Below the pieces are notes generated by a model. The model did no database searches and was not told the origin of the DNA. It was given only the letters and a program-made list of their open reading frames with translations. Positions 15,623 to 16,808 of a DNA stretch of 16,808 nucleotides are shown here, one piece after another. Origin of the DNA: JAAYYF01 sp040255585 (GTDB lineage Bacteria > Deinococcota > Deinococci > Deinococcales > Trueperaceae); assembly GCA_040255585.1 (NCBI GenBank), contig JBDZVI010000065.1, forward strand, positions 1 through 16,808. Direction: 5' to 3'. Position 1 is the stretch's first letter. Every line of letters starts with the position of its first letter. Position numbers and translations under genes: made by a program.

Positions 15623-15638
15623 CACCGGGCCTCCGGTG
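15623..15638 (+). terminator. Short GC hairpin after the sugar operon
   Basis: CACCGG (15623-15628) pairs with CCGGTG (15633-15638) over a 4-base loop, 28 bases after the GH15 stop. There is no T-tract; it may end the operon weakly or protect its 3' end. Confidence 0.35.
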
Positions 15639-15674
15639 GCGTTCTCGATGGGGAACTCAAGACTTCGACCGTGA

Positions 15675-15690
15675 CGCGCCCGCTGGCGCG
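15675..15690 (+). repeat. Second GC hairpin in the GH15-kinase gap
   Basis: CGCGCC (15675-15680) pairs with GGCGCG (15685-15690) over a 4-base loop. With the hairpin 37 bases earlier it makes a tandem pair between the operon and the ROK kinase. I see no convincing promoter in the remaining 60 bases before the leader ORF. Confidence 0.3.
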
Positions 15691-15751
15691 GCTCGACCCG
15701 TATCAGGTGTTCGGCTCAAGGACTGACCAGTAGGACGAGAGGGGCTGCGCG

Positions 15752-15802
15752 ATGTGGCTAGCCTACGAGCTCGAGACGCTCCCGCCCGGCACATCGGCAT
15801 GA
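15752..15802 (+). CDS. 16-residue leader ORF coupled to the ROK kinase
   Basis: The ATG at 15752 follows GAGAGGGG (15737-15744) by 7 bases and encodes MWLAYELETLPPGTSA. Its TGA overlaps the kinase ATG as ATGA. The kinase start itself has no ribosome-binding site, so ribosomes probably reach it through this ORF. The peptide has no recognisable function, and no attenuator-type codon run is evident. The alternative is that the kinase starts at GTG 15754 in another frame and the leader is accidental. Confidence 0.45.
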   Translation: MWLAYELETLPPGTSA

Positions 15803-16710
15803 CCCGGGCCGGCGCGGCGCCGGTCGTGTTGAGCCTCGACGTGGGCGGCAGCTCCGTGAAGAGCGGTCTCGTCACGGCAGACGGCGCTCTACCCGCTGGA
15901 CCTTTCCTGGCCACCCTCGACAGCCGCGGTCCGGCTACCGGCATAGTCGCTACGCTGGCCGAGGCCCTCACGCGGCTGCTGGAGCGCGCGGCTGGGCGCG
16001 AGGTGCTCGGCGTCGGCGTCTCGATGCCCGGCCCGTTCGACTACGAGTCTGGCGTCTCTCGCATGCGAGGGCTCGGCAAGTTCGAGACCATCCATGACCT
16101 AGCGCTGGCGCGGGAGGTCGCCGCTCGTGAGACTGCCCTGGCGGGTCTACGCTGGCGCTGGCTCAACGACGCGCGCGCCTTCGCGCTCGGCGAACTGCGC
16201 CACGGGGCGGCCGCCGGCGCCAAGCGCGCCATCTTCCTCACGCTCGGCACGGGTTGCGGATCGGCGTTCGCCGTGGACGACCGGCTGGTCACCGATGGGG
16301 CGGGGGTGCCGGATGGCGGCTACGTGTACGCCCTGCGCCACGGTGAGCACAACATCGACGAGCTGCTCTCGGCTCGCGGCCTGCTCGGGTTGTGGCACGA
16401 GGTCGCGAAGGGTGACGAGCGTGGTCCGAGCGTGCGGACCGCCGGCGACGTGGGCCGGCTTGCGCAGAGCGGCGACCTGCGCGCCCTCGAGGCGCTGCGC
16501 CGCTTCGGGGTCCTCATCGCCTCGGCTCTCGCGCCCGTGTTTACCGAGTTCGAGCCCGACGTCATCGTGCTCGGCGGGCGCGTCAGCCGCAGCCTGCCGT
16601 ACTTCGGGCCCGCCGCCCGGGCGGTTGGGGCGCCGCCGCTCGTGGCCGCCGCCGAGCCGGACGTCGCCGCGTTGCGGGGCGCCGCGCTTCACTTCCTGGA
16701 GGGGCGCTGA
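15799..16710 (+). CDS. ROK-family sugar kinase, probable glucokinase
   Basis: This 303-residue protein has no DNA-binding domain, so it is a kinase-type ROK protein that phosphorylates a hexose with ATP in the cytoplasm. LSLDVGGSSVKSGLV near the N-terminus is the phosphate-binding DxGG motif with the usual lysine. WLNDARAFALGE places the likely catalytic base at D124. LTLGTGCGSAF and VIVLGGRVS are the other ATPase-fold motifs. The ExGH and CxCGxxGC zinc block of typical ROK kinases is missing, replaced by VPDGGYVYALRHGEHNIDELLSARG. The ATG at 15799 is chosen because it begins just before the conserved core and overlaps the leader stop; a GTG at 15754 would add 15 residues. It could act on glucose released by the GH31 and GH15 enzymes upstream. 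Substrate is inferred from context. Confidence 0.85.
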   Translation: MTRAGAAPVVLSLDVGGSSVKSGLVTADGALPAGPFLATLDSRGPATGIVATLAEALTRLLERAAGREVLGVGVSMPGPFDYESGVSRMRGLGKFETIHDLALAREVAARETALAGLRWRWLNDARAFALGELRHGAAAGAKRAIFLTLGTGCGSAFAVDDRLVTDGAGVPDGGYVYALRHGEHNIDELLSARGLLGLWHEVAKGDERGPSVRTAGDVGRLAQSGDLRALEALRRFGVLIASALAPVFTEFEPDVIVLGGRVSRSLPYFGPAARAVGAPPLVAAAEPDVAALRGAALHFLEGR

Positions 16711-16808
16711 TAAGTTAATGGTTCGAGTCGGCCCGAACAGCGACCGCCGCGGGGCGACCGGACGGTCGGCGGACGTTTCCTAGACGAGACCAACTGCTGA
16801 CCGCGCTT

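Noticed and set aside
16717..16740. tRNA T-arm-like GGTTCGAGTC after the kinase
   Set aside because: The flanking 5-base arms do not pair as a T stem and no acceptor, anticodon or D arm can be drawn.
16719..16784. 21-codon ORF after the kinase gene
   Set aside because: No ribosome-binding site, no motif and no coupling to a neighbour.

Overview
The window is about 70% GC, tightly packed, and every convincing gene lies on the + strand. Gene style suggests a Deinococcota bacterium of the Truepera type: GC-rich codons, stop/start overlaps, one promoter hugging a start codon, and a periplasmic binding protein with an ordinary signal peptide. This assignment is inference from style and content only; no rRNA or marker gene is present. 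No gap between genes exceeds 180 bases, and I see no RNA gene, CRISPR array, insertion sequence or origin.

Region 1 (1-6613) is a pyruvate-node block. It holds the 3' three quarters of a pyruvate:ferredoxin oxidoreductase (nifJ, entering from the left edge), a dihydroorotate-dehydrogenase-like flavoprotein 3 bases downstream, a possible 42-61 aa small protein, and pyruvate phosphate dikinase (ppdK). The small ORF links the last two genes through ATGA overlaps. Together they suit reversible, low-energy conversion of acetyl-CoA, pyruvate and PEP.

Region 2 (6614-7432) is a VapBC-type module: an AbrB-fold antitoxin overlapping a PIN-domain toxin by 13 bases. A perfect 9-bp inverted repeat overlaps a -10 box that sits only 6 bases before the antitoxin ATG, so the transcript is probably leaderless and autorepressed.

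Region 3 (7433-15594) is a sugar-uptake operon: ROK-family repressor, secreted sugar-binding protein, GH31 glycosidase, two MalF/MalG-type permeases and a GH15 enzyme reduced to its catalytic barrel. No ABC ATPase is encoded. Both hydrolases lack signal peptides, so an alpha-glucoside is probably imported intact and cut in the cytoplasm. The GH31 plus single-domain GH15 plus importer set resembles, from memory, the Kribbella flavida locus that degrades the cyclic tetrasaccharide cyclobis-(1->6)-alpha-nigerosyl through isomaltose. That is the most interesting hypothesis in the window. A strong hairpin separates the binding-protein gene from the enzyme and permease genes.

Region 4 (15595-16808) holds two small hairpins, a 16-codon leader ORF, and a ROK-family sugar kinase (glucokinase-like) translationally coupled to that leader. 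The kinase could phosphorylate the glucose released by the operon. The last 98 bases hold nothing I can call.
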